From Acidobacteria bacterium 37-71-11 (lineage in GTDB: Bacteria > Acidobacteriota > Thermoanaerobaculia > Thermoanaerobaculales > Thermoanaerobaculaceae): DNA of 8,929 nucleotides. The position numbers and the translations under genes were made by a program. Within the stretch, counting starts at the first letter, position 1. Every line of letters begins with the position of its first letter. Below the pieces are notes generated by a model. It had not been told where the DNA came from, ran no database searches, and worked only from the letters and a program-made list of their open reading frames with translations. Positions 1 through 6,232 of the stretch are shown piece by piece. The stretch is from positions 1 through 8,929 of the forward strand of contig NCBR01000093.1 of assembly GCA_002279285.1 (NCBI GenBank). The letters run 5' to 3'.

Positions 1-974
1 CGTCGCGCTTCATCCTCTCGCTCGAGGACGACCTGATGCGCATCTTCGCCTCCGACCGCCTCCGCGAGTGGATGAAGCACCTCGGCATGGAGGAGGGCGT
101 CCCGATCGAGTCGAGGATGGTCTCCAAGTCGATCGAGCGGGCCCAGAAGCAGGTCGAGGGCCGCAACTTCGAGATGAGGAAGCACCTGCTCGAGTACGAC
201 GACGTGATGAACAAGCAGCGCGAGGCGGTGTACCACCTGCGCCGCGACGTGCTCGAGGGGAAGGAGAACCGCGACTGGGTGCTGCGCGGCGCCCGCGCGA
301 TCGTCGTCTCCCTCGTCGATTCGTACTGCCCGGAGGACAAGCACCCGGACGAGTGGGACCAGGAGGCGCTCGAACGCGAGTTCAAAGACCTCTTCGGGAT
401 GACCACGGCCCAGGCCGACGTGTCCTGGGAAACGATCAACCGGCCGCAGCTCCTGGAGAGGCTCACGGCCGCGGTCGAGCAGCGCTTCGAGGAGCGCGAG
501 CGCACGCTCGGCGCCGACCAGTTCCGCCAGCTCGAGCGCTACCTGATCCTCTCGGTGCTCGACGCGCAGTGGAAGGACCACCTGCTCGCCCTCGATCACC
601 TCAAGGAGGGGATCGGGATGCGCGCGTACGGCCAGCGCGACCCGCTCGTCGAGTACAAGCGCGAGTCGTTCGACCTCTTCCAGGAGATGATGGAGCGCGT
701 CGAGGACCAGGTCGTGCAGTACCTCTACCGCGTCGAGCTGGTGCAGCAGGCGCCCGAGCACCGGCATCGCCAGGTCGCCCACCGCGAGCAGAAGGCCGAG
801 GCCTCGGGTCTGGCGGGCGAACGCAAGGAAGCGCAGCACTCGCCGGGTTCCACGACGCCCACGACCGTGCGCCGCTCCACGCCCAAGGTGGGGCGGAACG
901 ACCCATGCCCGTGCGGCTCCGGCAAGAAGTACAAGAAGTGCCACGGCGCTGGCGACGGCACCGCCCCCTCGTAA
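1..974 (+). CDS. secA: Protein translocase ATPase SecA, C-terminal part (5' truncated by window)
   Basis: SecA is the cytoplasmic ATPase motor that pushes preproteins through SecYEG. Only the last 323 residues are present; the frame is open from base 3 and enters mid-protein at a SRFILSLEDDLMRIF-type segment that follows the second nucleotide-binding fold. Next come the helical wing and scaffold regions (EYDDVMNKQREAVY, about residues 60-75 of the fragment) and the two-helix-finger signature (DAQWKDHLLALDHLKEGIG, then AYGQRDPLVEYKRESFDLF). A low-complexity charged linker leads to the zinc motif near the end, CPCGSGKKYKKCH, a C-x-C-x8-C-H pattern with cysteines at 906-908, 912-914 and 939-941. 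In characterised SecA proteins this motif binds SecB and phospholipid. The C-terminus looks intact and the stop is TAA at 972-974. The 5' truncation is purely the window edge. Family assignment is essentially certain. Confidence 0.98.
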   Translation, partial: SRFILSLEDDLMRIFASDRLREWMKHLGMEEGVPIESRMVSKSIERAQKQVEGRNFEMRKHLLEYDDVMNKQREAVYHLRRDVLEGKENRDWVLRGARAIVVSLVDSYCPEDKHPDEWDQEALEREFKDLFGMTTAQADVSWETINRPQLLERLTAAVEQRFEERERTLGADQFRQLERYLILSVLDAQWKDHLLALDHLKEGIGMRAYGQRDPLVEYKRESFDLFQEMMERVEDQVVQYLYRVELVQQAPEHRHRQVAHREQKAEASGLAGERKEAQHSPGSTTPTTVRRSTPKVGRNDPCPCGSGKKYKKCHGAGDGTAPS

Positions 975-993
975 GCAGGAGCCCGGCCCGCGC

Positions 994-1052
994 CGGCGGC
1001 GCCCCGCCGTCCTCCGCAAGAGACACCACAAACCACCGGCGGCTGCCGGTGG
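994..1052 (+). terminator. Two hairpins after secA, possible transcription end
   Basis: Two stem-loops follow the secA stop. The first has a 6-bp stem (CGGCGG 994-999 with CCGCCG 1004-1009). The second is a perfect 8-bp stem with a 4-nt loop (CCACCGGC 1033-1040, GCCGGTGG 1045-1052), flanked by a further possible pairing of ACACC (1023-1027) with GGTGT (1057-1061). Neither is followed by a run of T, so this is not a textbook intrinsic terminator. Position and stem strength suggest an mRNA 3' end or a stabilising hairpin. Confidence 0.4.
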
Positions 1053-1063
1053 CTGAGGTGTGA

Positions 1064-1581
1064 AAGGTAGGCGGTCAAGCGCTACGTTTGGACATCAAGG
1101 ATGGAAGTATGTGAGAGGAATGTTTGGTAGGCCAGGTTGAGTGGCTTGCAAAGTGGGTGCATGACCGCCGGCCTCCTCTCGTGCCCTTCATCGACCTTGC
1201 GGTCGCCGAAGGAGCGTGTTGCTTGCCCAGTGCTAAGCAAACAACGTGCCACCTCCGGGAGGCCCGCGGTTCCGGCATGGCGCCCTCAGCCCCCGCCGCC
1301 GTCACGCAGCCCCGTCCCCACGGGAGACCGCCGTCGCTCCTGTCCGCACCCCAGCCGCCGGAATCGGCCGAAACGGCACCCGCGACAACGACAGGGTACA
1401 GAAGAGGCGTAGTCCGTGGTCGGTGGTCCGATCCGGCCGCGCCGGCCCCAGGCCGCGCAGCCTCCAGCACCACCCTCGAAGACGAAGAAGCGCGCCCGGC
1501 GGGCGCGCCCCACATTAGAACCAACGACGCCGACCGCAGGGCCTCACAGCTTGCGGCGTGTAGCCGCGCCGCCGAGAGTGG
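1064..1581. other. Gene-poor stretch, no supported gene
   Basis: No reading frame here looks like a protein. The forward frames (for example a TTG-started one from 1124 to 1630) are rich in Pro, Ala, Arg and Ser, lack a credible ribosome binding site and show no recognisable motif, and the reverse frames are similar. Structural features visible are a CCTCCGGGAGG palindrome at 1252-1262, an imperfect pairing of TTGCTT with AAGCAA around 1219-1240, and a strong hairpin at 1490-1508 listed separately. The stretch could be a decayed gene or plain spacer; I cannot tell. Confidence 0.5.
1490..1508 (-). terminator. Perfect 8-bp GC hairpin, terminator-like on the minus strand
   Basis: GCGCGCCC (1490-1497) pairs perfectly with GGGCGCGC (1501-1508) across a GGC loop. 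On the + strand the stem is preceded by GAAGACGAAGAA, so a minus-strand transcript would read the stem and then TTCTTCGTCTTC, a moderately T-rich tail. That arrangement fits a weak intrinsic terminator for minus-strand transcription, although no minus-strand gene is supported nearby. It may be only a structured GC-rich element. Confidence 0.25.
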
Positions 1582-1695
1582 TAGGGGCCAGCTATCACAC
1601 TTTGGTGCCGGCGGCCTGACAATTGGGTAGCCATATCGCTCGGCCGGCGGGCCCGCGCTGCTGAACCGCGAACAAAGTGTGATACCTGGCCCCTA
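1582..1695. mobile_element. 114-bp element with 23-nt near-perfect terminal inverted repeats (MITE or REP-type)
   Basis: The left arm at 1582-1604 (starts TAGGGGCCAG, ends CACACTTTG) and the right arm at 1673-1695 (starts CAAAGTGTGA, ends TGGCCCCTA) are inverted copies matching at 22 of 23 positions; the one mismatch is at 1592. They enclose a 68-nt GC-rich spacer with no open frame of note. The arms are richer in A/T than the surroundings, which makes them stand out. Size and structure fit a non-autonomous miniature element or a REP-type palindrome mobilised by an IS200/RAYT-like transposase encoded elsewhere. No clear target-site duplication is visible at the flanks (CGAGAGTGG before, GCTAGGAGG after). 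A structured regulatory RNA is the main alternative. The inverted repeat is certain; the element class is inference. Confidence 0.55.
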
Positions 1696-1724
1696 GCTAG
1701 GAGGGCAAGGCGGTCGGACCGGAG

Positions 1725-1897
1725 TGTGGCCGGAGGCCACATATGAGATGCGAGGGGGCCGAGCGCAACGCCAGGCGAGACGCGGCTCCGCCGCGGCTCG
1801 CCGGGGGGCGCGGGGGGTCTAGAGCGGCCGGGCGGGTGGTGGAGCGGCCGCGGGACCCCCCGCCAGAATTGTGGTCCGCTATCGGCGGCGCCCGCCG
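1725..1897. repeat. Cluster of GC-rich inverted repeats upstream of the acyltransferase
   Basis: Four stem-loops lie within 175 nt. GTGGCC/GGCCAC at 1726-1740 has a GGA loop and extends to a 7-bp stem with T1725-A1741. CGCGGC/GCCGCG at 1781-1795 has a TCC loop. GCGGGGGGTC (1810-1819) pairs with GACCCCCCGC (1854-1863), a perfect 10-bp arm pair around a 34-nt interior that contains GAGCGGCCG twice (1822-1830 and 1842-1850). CGGCGG/CCGCCG at 1883-1897 lies just before the candidate promoter. The heptamer GCGGCTC also occurs twice (1782-1788, 1793-1799). No coding frame is credible. This could be REP/BIME-like repeat DNA, a structured 5' region or a small RNA; the pairing is seen directly and the role is unknown. 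Confidence 0.5.
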
Positions 1898-1911
1898 GCG
1901 GGGCTTGGGTG

Positions 1912-1917
1912 TATGCT
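1912..1917 (+). promoter_or_regulatory. Candidate -10 box TATGCT ahead of the acyltransferase
   Basis: TATGCT ends 7 nt before the ATG at 1925, so transcription would begin at or next to that start codon and give a leaderless mRNA. No convincing -35 element is seen at the usual distance. The box overlaps an alternative ATG at 1913, which would be excluded as a start if this promoter is real. Confidence 0.35.
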
Positions 1918-1924
1918 CGGTCGC

Positions 1925-3016
1925 ATGGGTGCTCCCTACCCCGTCGCCGCTCTCGACGTCTCCGACCGGCGCAACGTCTACTACTGGACCGCCAAGACAA
2001 TCGCCATGCTCGGGCACCGGTTCCTGGTGCGCCCCCACGTCGAGATGGACGAGGACGTGGCGGCGCTCAAGCGCCGGGGCGGCGCCGTGTTCCTCTACTG
2101 CGGGTTGCACAAGAGCCTGTGGGAGACGAGCGGGGTGCTGCCGCCGCTGCACCTCGCCGGCTTGCCGGTGCCGTACGTCGGGATGGGCGACAACCTCGTC
2201 AAGGGACGCTTCTTCCAGGACCTGAGCTGGAAGATCGGGGCGTTCCTGGTGCGGCGGCCGGCGAACCGCAAGGAGATGCTCGAGTCGGCGCGCAAGCTGC
2301 GGGACGACGTGCTGTCGTTCCTCGCGCACGGCCTCGACGTGATGGTCTTCCCCGAGGGGACCCGCAAGAACATCCCCGAGCACGCGCGCTACGGTGACTT
2401 CTTCCCCACGGCCTTCGACGCCGCGCTCGAGTACGCTCGCAACCGGGACCTCATCCTCGCGAGCAACCCCGGCCTTGCGCCCCGCGAGGTCTACGTCGTG
2501 CCGTTCAACGTGGACTACACCAGGGTGCGCGAGGCCGAGGAGATGGTCGGCGATGGGAGCGGCAAGCCTCGCACCCTGCACGTGCTGGACTCGCTCTCGA
2601 TGATCCGCAATATCGGGGACACGTACCTCTCCTACGGCAAACCGGTGCGCGTCGCCGACCACCTCGACATCGACCGCAAGGGGCTCGCGGCGCTGGCCCG
2701 GCAGCGTTGCCTCGATCTGGTGAAGATCCTGCCCGTCAACGTGGCCAGCCGCGCGATCCTGCAGTTCGAACCCGGCGCAGCCGTTTCCCCGACGGCGTTC
2801 GACGAGGCGATGCGGCGCGTCATCGACGCGCTTCGCCCGTACGCGGACCGCTTCCGCGGCTTCCGCCCCGGCGACGCGCAGGCGGAGATCGTCCGCCGGG
2901 CTGCCCAGGTCGAGCTCGACTTCCACCGCCTCGTCCCCGAAAAGGTCGGGCTCTACCGCCTCTACGCCAGCTACATCGCGCACTACCTCGAATCCGCTCC
3001 GGCGCTCGCCTGCTGA
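1925..3016 (+). CDS. Glycerolipid acyltransferase, PlsB/PlsC superfamily (GPAT-like)
   Basis: A 363-residue probable membrane-associated acyltransferase that would move an acyl chain onto glycerol-3-phosphate or a related acceptor in phospholipid synthesis. The acyltransferase blocks appear in order: HKSLWE at residues 62-67 (block I, but with Glu where the H-x4-D motif has Asp), GAFLVRR at 105-111 (block II, phosphate-binding Arg), VFPEGTR at 141-147 (block III) and VVPFNVDYTRV at 191-201 (block IV). The C-terminal part (LSYGKPVRV, then ILPVNVASRAILQ) resembles the region after the catalytic domain in GPAT/PlsB-type enzymes rather than short PlsC enzymes. Alternative in-frame starts are ATG 1913 and GTG 1871; 1925 was chosen because of the TATGCT box and because conserved-looking sequence begins there. 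No strong Shine-Dalgarno sequence precedes it. Superfamily is secure; the substrate is not. Confidence 0.88.
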   Translation: MGAPYPVAALDVSDRRNVYYWTAKTIAMLGHRFLVRPHVEMDEDVAALKRRGGAVFLYCGLHKSLWETSGVLPPLHLAGLPVPYVGMGDNLVKGRFFQDLSWKIGAFLVRRPANRKEMLESARKLRDDVLSFLAHGLDVMVFPEGTRKNIPEHARYGDFFPTAFDAALEYARNRDLILASNPGLAPREVYVVPFNVDYTRVREAEEMVGDGSGKPRTLHVLDSLSMIRNIGDTYLSYGKPVRVADHLDIDRKGLAALARQRCLDLVKILPVNVASRAILQFEPGAAVSPTAFDEAMRRVIDALRPYADRFRGFRPGDAQAEIVRRAAQVELDFHRLVPEKVGLYRLYASYIAHYLESAPALAC

Positions 3017-3084
3017 ACCGGCCCCGGACGGTGGCTGGACCGGCCCGGGTTCGGGCGCCACGCCCAGGGCCTTGCGCCGCGAGG

Positions 3085-3090
3085 TACAAT
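3085..3090 (+). promoter_or_regulatory. Candidate -10 box TACAAT, or overlapping GAGGT ribosome site, before guaB
   Basis: TACAAT ends 5 nt before the guaB ATG at 3096, the distance expected if transcription starts on the start codon. A GAGGT at 3081-3085 overlaps it and could instead act as a Shine-Dalgarno sequence with a 10-nt spacer on a read-through transcript from the acyltransferase gene. No good -35 is present. The 79-nt gap from the upstream stop also contains a short GCCCG/CGGGC hairpin (3043-3056). Confidence 0.45.
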
Positions 3091-3095
3091 CCGCC

Positions 3096-4568
3096 ATGGC
3101 TGACCACGAGATCCCGCTGGCGTTGACCTTCGACGACGTTCTGCTCCTGCCCGGCCGCTCCGGCGTGCACCCGGCCGAGGTCGAGGTCTCGTCGCGCCTC
3201 GCCCGCACGATCCGCCTCAACATCCCGGTCGTCTCGGCGGCGATGGACACCGTCACCGAGGCGCCGATGGCGATCGCGATGGCGCAGCACGGCGGCATCG
3301 GCGTCATCCACCGCAACATGGCGATCGGCCGCCAAGCCGAAGAGGTGGACATGGTCAAGCGGTCGGAATCCGGGATGATCGTAGACCCGGTCACCATTCA
3401 CCCCGAACGCCTGGTGCGCGAAGCGCTGGAGCTGATGGCGCGCTATCGCATCTCGGGGCTGCCGGTGGTCAACGAGCACGGCCAGCTCAAGGGGATCCTC
3501 ACCAACCGCGACCTGCGCTTCTGCACCGAGACCGACCGCCCGATCGCCGACTTCATGACCAAGGACAACCTCGTGACGGCGCCGGTCGGCACCACGCTGG
3601 AAGCCGCCAAGGCGCTGTTGCACCGGCACCGCATCGAGAAGCTGCTCGTGGTGGACAACGAGGGGGCGCTGAAGGGCCTCATCACGGTCAAGGACATCAA
3701 GAAAGCGCAGGAATACCCCAACGCCTGCAAGGACGACCTCGGCCGCCTGCGCGTGGCCGCGGCGCTCGGGGCCGGGGGGGATCTGGCCGAGCGCTGCGCC
3801 GCGCTCGTTGCGGCCAAGGTTGACGTCCTCTGCCTCGACTCCTCGCACGGCCACGCGGAGCGGGTGATGGCGGCCGCGGCGCGGATCAAGGAGCTGTACC
3901 CCGAGGTGCCCCTCGTCGCCGGCAACGTGGCGACCTACGAGGGCGCCCGCGACCTCATCGCGCTCGGGGTGGACGCGGTCAAGGTCGGCGTCGGCCCGGG
4001 CTCGATCTGCACCACGCGCGTCGTCACCGGCGCCGGGGTCCCGCAGATCACCGCGATCATCGAATGCGCCCGCGCCTGCCGCGAGGCCGGCGTCCCCCTT
4101 ATCGCCGACGGCGGCATCAAGTACTCGGGCGACATCACCAAGGCACTGGCCGCCGGCGCCGACACCGTGATGATCGGCTCGCTGTTCGCGGGGGTGGACG
4201 AGTCGCCCGGCGAACAGATCCTCTACCAGGGGCGGACGTTCAAGGCGTACCGCGGGATGGGGTCGCTGGGCGCGATGAAGGCCGGCGAAGGGGCGCGCGA
4301 CCGCTACTTCCAGAACGACGAGGAAGCCGCCAAGCTCGTGCCCGAGGGGATCGAGGGGATGGTCCCGTACAAGGGCCCCCTCGCGGCGCAGCTCACCCAG
4401 CTCGTCGGCGGCCTGCGCGCCGGGATGGGGCTGGCGGGCTGCCCGACCGTGCCGGACCTCCAGGCCAAGGCGCGCTTCTCGCGCATCACCTCCGCCGGCC
4501 TGAGGGAGTCGCACGCCCACGACGTCGTGATCACCAAGGAAGCTCCAAACTACCGGGTGGAGCGGTGA
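3096..4568 (+). CDS. guaB: Inosine-5'-monophosphate dehydrogenase
   Basis: Catalyses the NAD-dependent oxidation of IMP to XMP, the committed step of guanine nucleotide synthesis, in the cytoplasm. The 490-residue length is normal for the bacterial enzyme. Visible features in order: N-terminal LTFDDVLLLPG (10-20); start of the TIM barrel with PVVSAAMDTVTE (44-55); an inserted pair of CBS domains at about 94-205 (MIVDPVTIHPE ... KGLITVKDIKKA); substrate-site loop GPGSICTTR with catalytic Cys305; ADGGIKYSGD (337-346); mobile flap from YRGMGSLGAM (385-394) to the Arg403-Tyr404 pair; C-terminal ITKEAPNYR. All catalytic elements are intact. The ATG at 3096 is preferred over an upstream in-frame TTG at 3072 because family members begin close to the LTFDDVLL motif. 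guaA, a frequent neighbour, does not follow; a glycan gene cluster does. Confidence 0.98.
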   Translation: MADHEIPLALTFDDVLLLPGRSGVHPAEVEVSSRLARTIRLNIPVVSAAMDTVTEAPMAIAMAQHGGIGVIHRNMAIGRQAEEVDMVKRSESGMIVDPVTIHPERLVREALELMARYRISGLPVVNEHGQLKGILTNRDLRFCTETDRPIADFMTKDNLVTAPVGTTLEAAKALLHRHRIEKLLVVDNEGALKGLITVKDIKKAQEYPNACKDDLGRLRVAAALGAGGDLAERCAALVAAKVDVLCLDSSHGHAERVMAAAARIKELYPEVPLVAGNVATYEGARDLIALGVDAVKVGVGPGSICTTRVVTGAGVPQITAIIECARACREAGVPLIADGGIKYSGDITKALAAGADTVMIGSLFAGVDESPGEQILYQGRTFKAYRGMGSLGAMKAGEGARDRYFQNDEEAAKLVPEGIEGMVPYKGPLAAQLTQLVGGLRAGMGLAGCPTVPDLQAKARFSRITSAGLRESHAHDVVITKEAPNYRVER

Positions 4569-4633
4569 TCGACCTCCCGCTCTGGCAGTTCACCGCAAAG
4601 ACAGTCCAGCGAGCCTTACGACGCGCCGCGTGA
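4565..4633 (+). CDS. Short bridging open frame between guaB and the glycosyltransferase
   Basis: A GTG at 4565 overlaps the guaB stop as GTGA and opens a 22-codon frame (IDLPLWQFTAKTVQRALRRA in part) that ends in TGA at 4631-4633, four bases before the ATG of the next gene. The composition is plausible for a small amphipathic helix, and one codon is TTA, rare in this GC-rich setting. It could be a coupling peptide, the 5' stub of a gene lost when the glycan cluster was inserted, or chance. No family is recognised. Confidence 0.25.
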   Translation: MIDLPLWQFTAKTVQRALRRAA

Positions 4634-4637
4634 CGGG

Positions 4638-6182
4638 ATGAGCCCGGAACCCTACGCGGCGAGCCTCCACAAACCGGCCGCTCCAAGCCGTGGGCTCCTG
4701 CAGCATGTCCCTCTCGCTGTCGCCGTAGGGGTAGTCGCCATCGTCTATGCGCCGGTACTCAGGTTTGGGTTCGTGAGCGATGACTTCCAGTGGTGGCAGC
4801 ATGCCGCCGCCGCCCTCCGGCAACCCGCCCTGTTGATTGCCCCGTTCGGGGGGTTCCGGCCGGCCTTCACGTGGGTGCTCGTCCTCGAGAACCTTGCCTT
4901 CGGGGCCTCGCCGCTTGGTTATCACGCCGTTGGGCTGGCGCTCTTCCTTCTGTGCAGCGTTCTCCTCGCTGCGCTACTCCAGCGGCTCGGGTGCGGCCCC
5001 CTGCTCCGCGCGTGTGTCGCGGTACTGTGGGCGTGCTCACCGTTTTGCACAGAGCCCGTCTTCAGCGTCGTCTCGTCGATCTACCTCTTGATGCTGGCGT
5101 GCTGGCTCGGCCTCGCGTTGCTGTGGCCCGGGCCGGGAAAGAGCTGGCGGCGCGGCCGTGCCGCTGGCGCGATCGCCTTGGCGGCCTTCACGGTCGGCCT
5201 CCTCGAGTCGTGGGTGGTGCTACCGGGCCTCGCCCTTGTCTTCGAGGTCGGTTTGAGAGGAACGAGCCTGGGTACCGCCGTCAGGCGCGTCGCGTGGACT
5301 CTCATCCCCGTATTCGCCTACGTCGCCGCGTACTTCTCGCATCCGCCGTTCAAGGTGGCGAGCTATTACTCGGTGGGTATCGCGGGAGCGGCCAAAATCC
5401 CTCATATCTGGGCCAGCTTCCTCGATCTGACCACGCTTCGTCCAATGCAGATCGGCTTCGGCGCGCCCGAACTGCTGGGGCTGACCACCCTCGTCGCTTT
5501 CGCCTGGATTGGGTTCCGACGGAGATCACGCCTCGTCCTGCTGGGGTTTGGCTTCTTCTTGCTCCCGCTCCTGCCCCTGGTTCCCGTGCCCTTCGTTCCC
5601 ACCCGCTACACGACCGCGCCGTTTGCCGGCTTCCTGATGGTTGTCGTTGGGGTTGCCACCGGATTGGCAGGGAACCTCGGCGGCCGGGGCGCGACGCTCG
5701 CCCGTCTAGCGACCGGCGCCCTCGCCGCCGTGTACCTTGTGGCGGGACTGTTCTGGGTCCGTAACGAGATCGCCGATTGGTGGCGACTCGACGGGCTGCA
5801 CCGCGGGCTGCTCGCCGAAGCGGCTCGCTTCGCACCCTTCATGCCGTCGGCCGGGGTCGTGGTATGCGCGAACTGCGAGCACGACACTCCACTCCGCCGC
5901 CTGTCTCAGACGCCTCTTGGATTGCCCAAGGCCTACTTCGTCCGGCATGAAGATCCCTACGGCCTCATCGACACCGCCGCGCTGTGGTCGTGGGTGCTCT
6001 ACCCACGGGGCGGCCCGATGTACCGCTATGCATCCCTCGACTCGCCGCCTCCCGGGCCGTTCACCGTCGTCGTCCACGAGGATGGGGGGTTCGCGGAAGC
6101 GCCCGCAACGGGGTCGGTGCGTGAGGTCGTCTCCGCATGGCAGCGACGAGGGTGTCACGTCCGTCTCCTGACGCCGTGGTAG
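4638..6182 (+). CDS. Integral-membrane GT-C type glycosyltransferase (PMT/ArnT-like)
   Basis: A 514-residue polytopic inner-membrane protein with about ten hydrophobic segments, roughly 25-43, 76-88, 95-117, 122-139, 145-164, 174-202, 217-233, 276-320, 326-344 and 353-373, followed by a hydrophilic C-terminal domain of about 140 residues. After the first segment comes FVSDDF (residues 45-50), the acidic pair in the first external loop that is the hallmark of GT-C enzymes. Further family-like patches are the RP pair (74-75), LAFGASPLGYHAVGLALFLL (87-106) and PTRYTTAPFAGFL (321-333), which recalls the RY-containing segment late in the bundle. GT-C enzymes transfer sugars from polyprenyl-phosphate donors outside the membrane; acceptor and sugar are unknown. 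The start has only a weak ACGGG upstream. Codon use is less GC-biased than guaB: I count 14 of the first 50 codons ending in A or T, against 2 of 50. Confidence 0.75.
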   Translation: MSPEPYAASLHKPAAPSRGLLQHVPLAVAVGVVAIVYAPVLRFGFVSDDFQWWQHAAAALRQPALLIAPFGGFRPAFTWVLVLENLAFGASPLGYHAVGLALFLLCSVLLAALLQRLGCGPLLRACVAVLWACSPFCTEPVFSVVSSIYLLMLACWLGLALLWPGPGKSWRRGRAAGAIALAAFTVGLLESWVVLPGLALVFEVGLRGTSLGTAVRRVAWTLIPVFAYVAAYFSHPPFKVASYYSVGIAGAAKIPHIWASFLDLTTLRPMQIGFGAPELLGLTTLVAFAWIGFRRRSRLVLLGFGFFLLPLLPLVPVPFVPTRYTTAPFAGFLMVVVGVATGLAGNLGGRGATLARLATGALAAVYLVAGLFWVRNEIADWWRLDGLHRGLLAEAARFAPFMPSAGVVVCANCEHDTPLRRLSQTPLGLPKAYFVRHEDPYGLIDTAALWSWVLYPRGGPMYRYASLDSPPPGPFTVVVHEDGGFAEAPATGSVREVVSAWQRRGCHVRLLTPW

Positions 6183-6185
6183 AGT

Positions 6186-6193
6186 GAGGAGGT
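6186..6193 (+). promoter_or_regulatory. Strong Shine-Dalgarno GAGGAGGT aimed at a 9-codon frame
   Basis: GAGGAGGT is the best ribosome binding site in the window. It lies 9 nt before the ATG at 6203, not before the methyltransferase ATG at 6229 (35 nt away). Its target is therefore the 9-codon frame that ends on the methyltransferase start. Confidence 0.6.
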
Positions 6194-6202
6194 AGCTGAT
6201 TC

Positions 6203-6232
6203 ATGCAGCCGTCCCGGGTCACACGCCCATGA
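6203..6232 (+). CDS. 9-codon leader frame overlapping the methyltransferase start (ATGA)
   Basis: ATG at 6203, well placed after GAGGAGGT, opens MQPSRVTRP and stops at TGA 6230-6232, which overlaps the methyltransferase ATG (6229) as ATGA. The methyltransferase frame is closed upstream by TAG at 6193-6195 and has no other ATG or GTG in between. The arrangement suggests that ribosomes load at the leader and re-initiate on the methyltransferase. A one-base sequencing or evolutionary indel that has moved the true N-terminus out of frame is the alternative. Confidence 0.4.
   Translation: MQPSRVTRP

Noticed and set aside
1124..1630. 168-codon forward frame in the long intergenic region
   Set aside because: It starts on TTG without a ribosome site, its composition is Pro/Ala/Arg/Ser-rich, no motif is recognisable, and it runs into the inverted-repeat element.
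1582..1695. Intrinsic terminator made by the long inverted repeat
   Set aside because: The loop is 68 nt, no T-run follows, and the element lies more than 600 bp from the end of secA.
1871..1924. GTG start at 1871 for the acyltransferase
   Set aside because: The extra 18 residues are Arg/Pro/Gly-rich, are encoded within the stem-loop region and have no ribosome site. ATG 1913 remains possible but overlaps the candidate -10 box.
3072..3095. Upstream TTG start adding eight residues to guaB
   Set aside because: The ATG at 3096 gives the usual distance to the conserved LTFDDVLL motif, and the extension reads through the likely promoter.
1697..3397. 566-codon open frame on the minus strand
   Set aside because: It lies opposite the acyltransferase and the start of guaB, whose motifs are unmistakable on the + strand. 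Long antisense frames are expected opposite GC-rich genes.
2820..4520. 566-codon open frame on the minus strand opposite guaB
   Set aside because: It is a shadow of guaB with Arg, Gly, Asp, His and Val-rich low-complexity translation and no family motif.
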